Source of the DNA: Actinokineospora auranticolor
GTDB lineage: Bacteria; Actinomycetota; Actinomycetes; Mycobacteriales; Pseudonocardiaceae
Assembly (NCBI RefSeq): GCF_002934265.1
Contig: NZ_PTIX01000004.1
Location: forward strand, 372,001-436,000
Direction: 5' to 3'
DNA: 64,000 nucleotides
Shown here: piece after piece, positions 63,313 through 64,000 of the stretch
Numbering within the stretch: position 1 is the first letter of the stretch
How the letters are laid out: every line of letters begins with the position of its first letter
Notes under the pieces: generated by a model
Databases searched by the model: none
Told to the model about the DNA's origin: nothing
Seen by the model: only the letters and a program-made list of their open reading frames with translations
Translations under genes and position numbers: made by a program

Positions 63313-63695
63313 TTGGAGCATGATCGAATTCGCGGTGCCGCGCCGCGTCTGTCGTGCTGCGGCGACCCGAAGAACGGGACGGGGGCGAGGTCGGTGTGGG
63401 CGGAGACGGTGGGGGCGGGTTCGCGCCACCTCTGTGCGATCCAGGTTGGCGGACCCTTGTCCGAGTGCCCCTTCGGGCAGTGTGGGCTTGATCGGATTGG
63501 GGACGCTCCGTCACGGCTGGCCGAAGGGGTGCTGGTCGGGTCGGACGTTCCCACGTGTGGGGCGAAGTCGCTGGCAAACATCGGTGAACAAAGTTCAAGG
63601 GGCGGGTCCCGCGCGGGTTGGCGGGCTGGCATCATTCGCGGCGTGAGGTATTGGAGCATGCGCGCACAGTCACCAGTTTCCCGGCCGAGGTCGGT

Positions 63696-64000
63696 GTGAG
63701 CGCGCCGCCGGAAGCGCCGGTCGAGGTCGCCGAGCCCGCCGCGGCGCGGAAGTGGCGGATCACCTCGCTGGAGGTGCTGTGCGCCCTCCTGGTCGTCGCG
63801 CTGCTCCTGCAGGGACGGTTGACGTCGTGGTTGGACGTGCCCCGGCTGCGGACCGCGTCGACGATCTTCGTCGCGGTGTGCGTGCAGGCGCTGCCGTTCC
63901 TCGTGCTCGGTGTGCTCATCAGCGGTGCCATCGCGGCGTTCGTGCCCGGCTCGGTGCTCAACCGGCTGCTGCCCAAGAAGCAGGCGATAGCCGTACCCGT
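63696..64000 (+). CDS. Permease (YraQ/UPF0718-like), 5' end only
   Basis: The GTG at 63696 starts a frame open to the window end (about 101 codons visible). It has a hydrophilic N-terminus, a membrane segment VLCALLVVALLLQG, and the pair ALPFLVLGVLISGAIAAFVP with SVLNRLLPKKQAIAVPV, typical of the YraQ/DUF318 permeases. In actinobacteria such genes often accompany a TIGR03943 gene and can be metal-related. Nothing in the 380 bp upstream looks like a Zur site. Confidence 0.78.
   Translation, partial: MSAPPEAPVEVAEPAAARKWRITSLEVLCALLVVALLLQGRLTSWLDVPRLRTASTIFVAVCVQALPFLVLGVLISGAIAAFVPGSVLNRLLPKKQAIAVP

Noticed and set aside
62508-63690. A 340-codon rightward frame spanning the 138-bp repeats
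   Set aside because: The open frame is a by-product of a repeat unit divisible by three and GC-rich sequence; it also runs through the DnaA-box pair and stem-loop repeat, which are not coding.
63313-63695. Zur-type site before the permease gene
   Set aside because: No AT-rich inverted repeat of the known actinobacterial Zur form was found.

Overview
This window is chromosomal DNA from a very GC-rich actinobacterium. Its gene order closely follows the mycobacterial/actinomycete core: rne-rplU-rpmA-obgE-proB, nadD-rsfS-gpgP-(OctT-like)-degV-comEA-comEC, holA-rpsT-lepA, a cys operon near hemW, hrcA-dnaJ2-rsmE-phoH-ybeY-corC-era-recO-uppS. GTG starts, 4-base start/stop overlaps and abundant strong hairpins also fit. 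The accessory genes suggest Pseudonocardiales, but this placement is inference; no rRNA or tRNA was seen.

Layout. 1-7.1 kb: end of a DUF2344 gene, RNase E/G, L21/L27, Obg and glutamate 5-kinase. 7.5-13.9 kb: a RecQ-type helicase fused to a phosphoribosyltransferase domain, a nitroreductase, then nadD, rsfS, a GpgP-like phosphatase, an OctT-like SGNH protein and DegV. 13.9-22.9 kb: comEA/comEC, threonine synthase behind a SAM-I riboswitch, holA followed by a tandem array of its own 3' end, a thioesterase, rpsT, and an SPFH + ribbon-helix-helix pair with a palindromic operator. 23-37.6 kb: accessory genes around lepA, including an orphan PemK/MazF toxin, an ArsR regulator, a Mesh1-like HD hydrolase, a Cys-rich-tail membrane protein, a PHA-synthase-like hydrolase, a barstar operon, an XRE/membrane pair, a Tat-type lipase, enoyl-CoA hydratase and a His-rich DUF4396 protein with a CsoR-like operator.

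37.8-46.5 kb is one leftward sulfur-assimilation operon: cysteine leader peptide, sulfite reductase, a 52-residue zinc-ribbon protein, APS reductase, CysD, CysN, a three-gene ABC importer and a sirohydrochlorin chelatase. Together these import sulfur, activate sulfate, reduce APS to sulfite and sulfide, and supply the siroheme metal-insertion step. 46.6-62.5 kb holds hemW, a decayed IS element, a divergent tetR/P450 pair and the heat-shock/ribosome-maturation cluster through uppS. The window ends in a permease gene.

Besides genes there are several families of non-coding repeats: four intergenic pairs of DnaA-box-like 9-mers, each pair spaced by exactly 10 bp; a conserved ~48-bp stem-loop repeat in two copies, one separated from its DnaA-box partner by the IS remnant; a ~141-bp tandem array cloned from the holA 3' end; a 138-bp tandem array after uppS; and a 15-bp array next to a twin C-rich-loop hairpin. 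These are the most interesting unexplained structures in the window.
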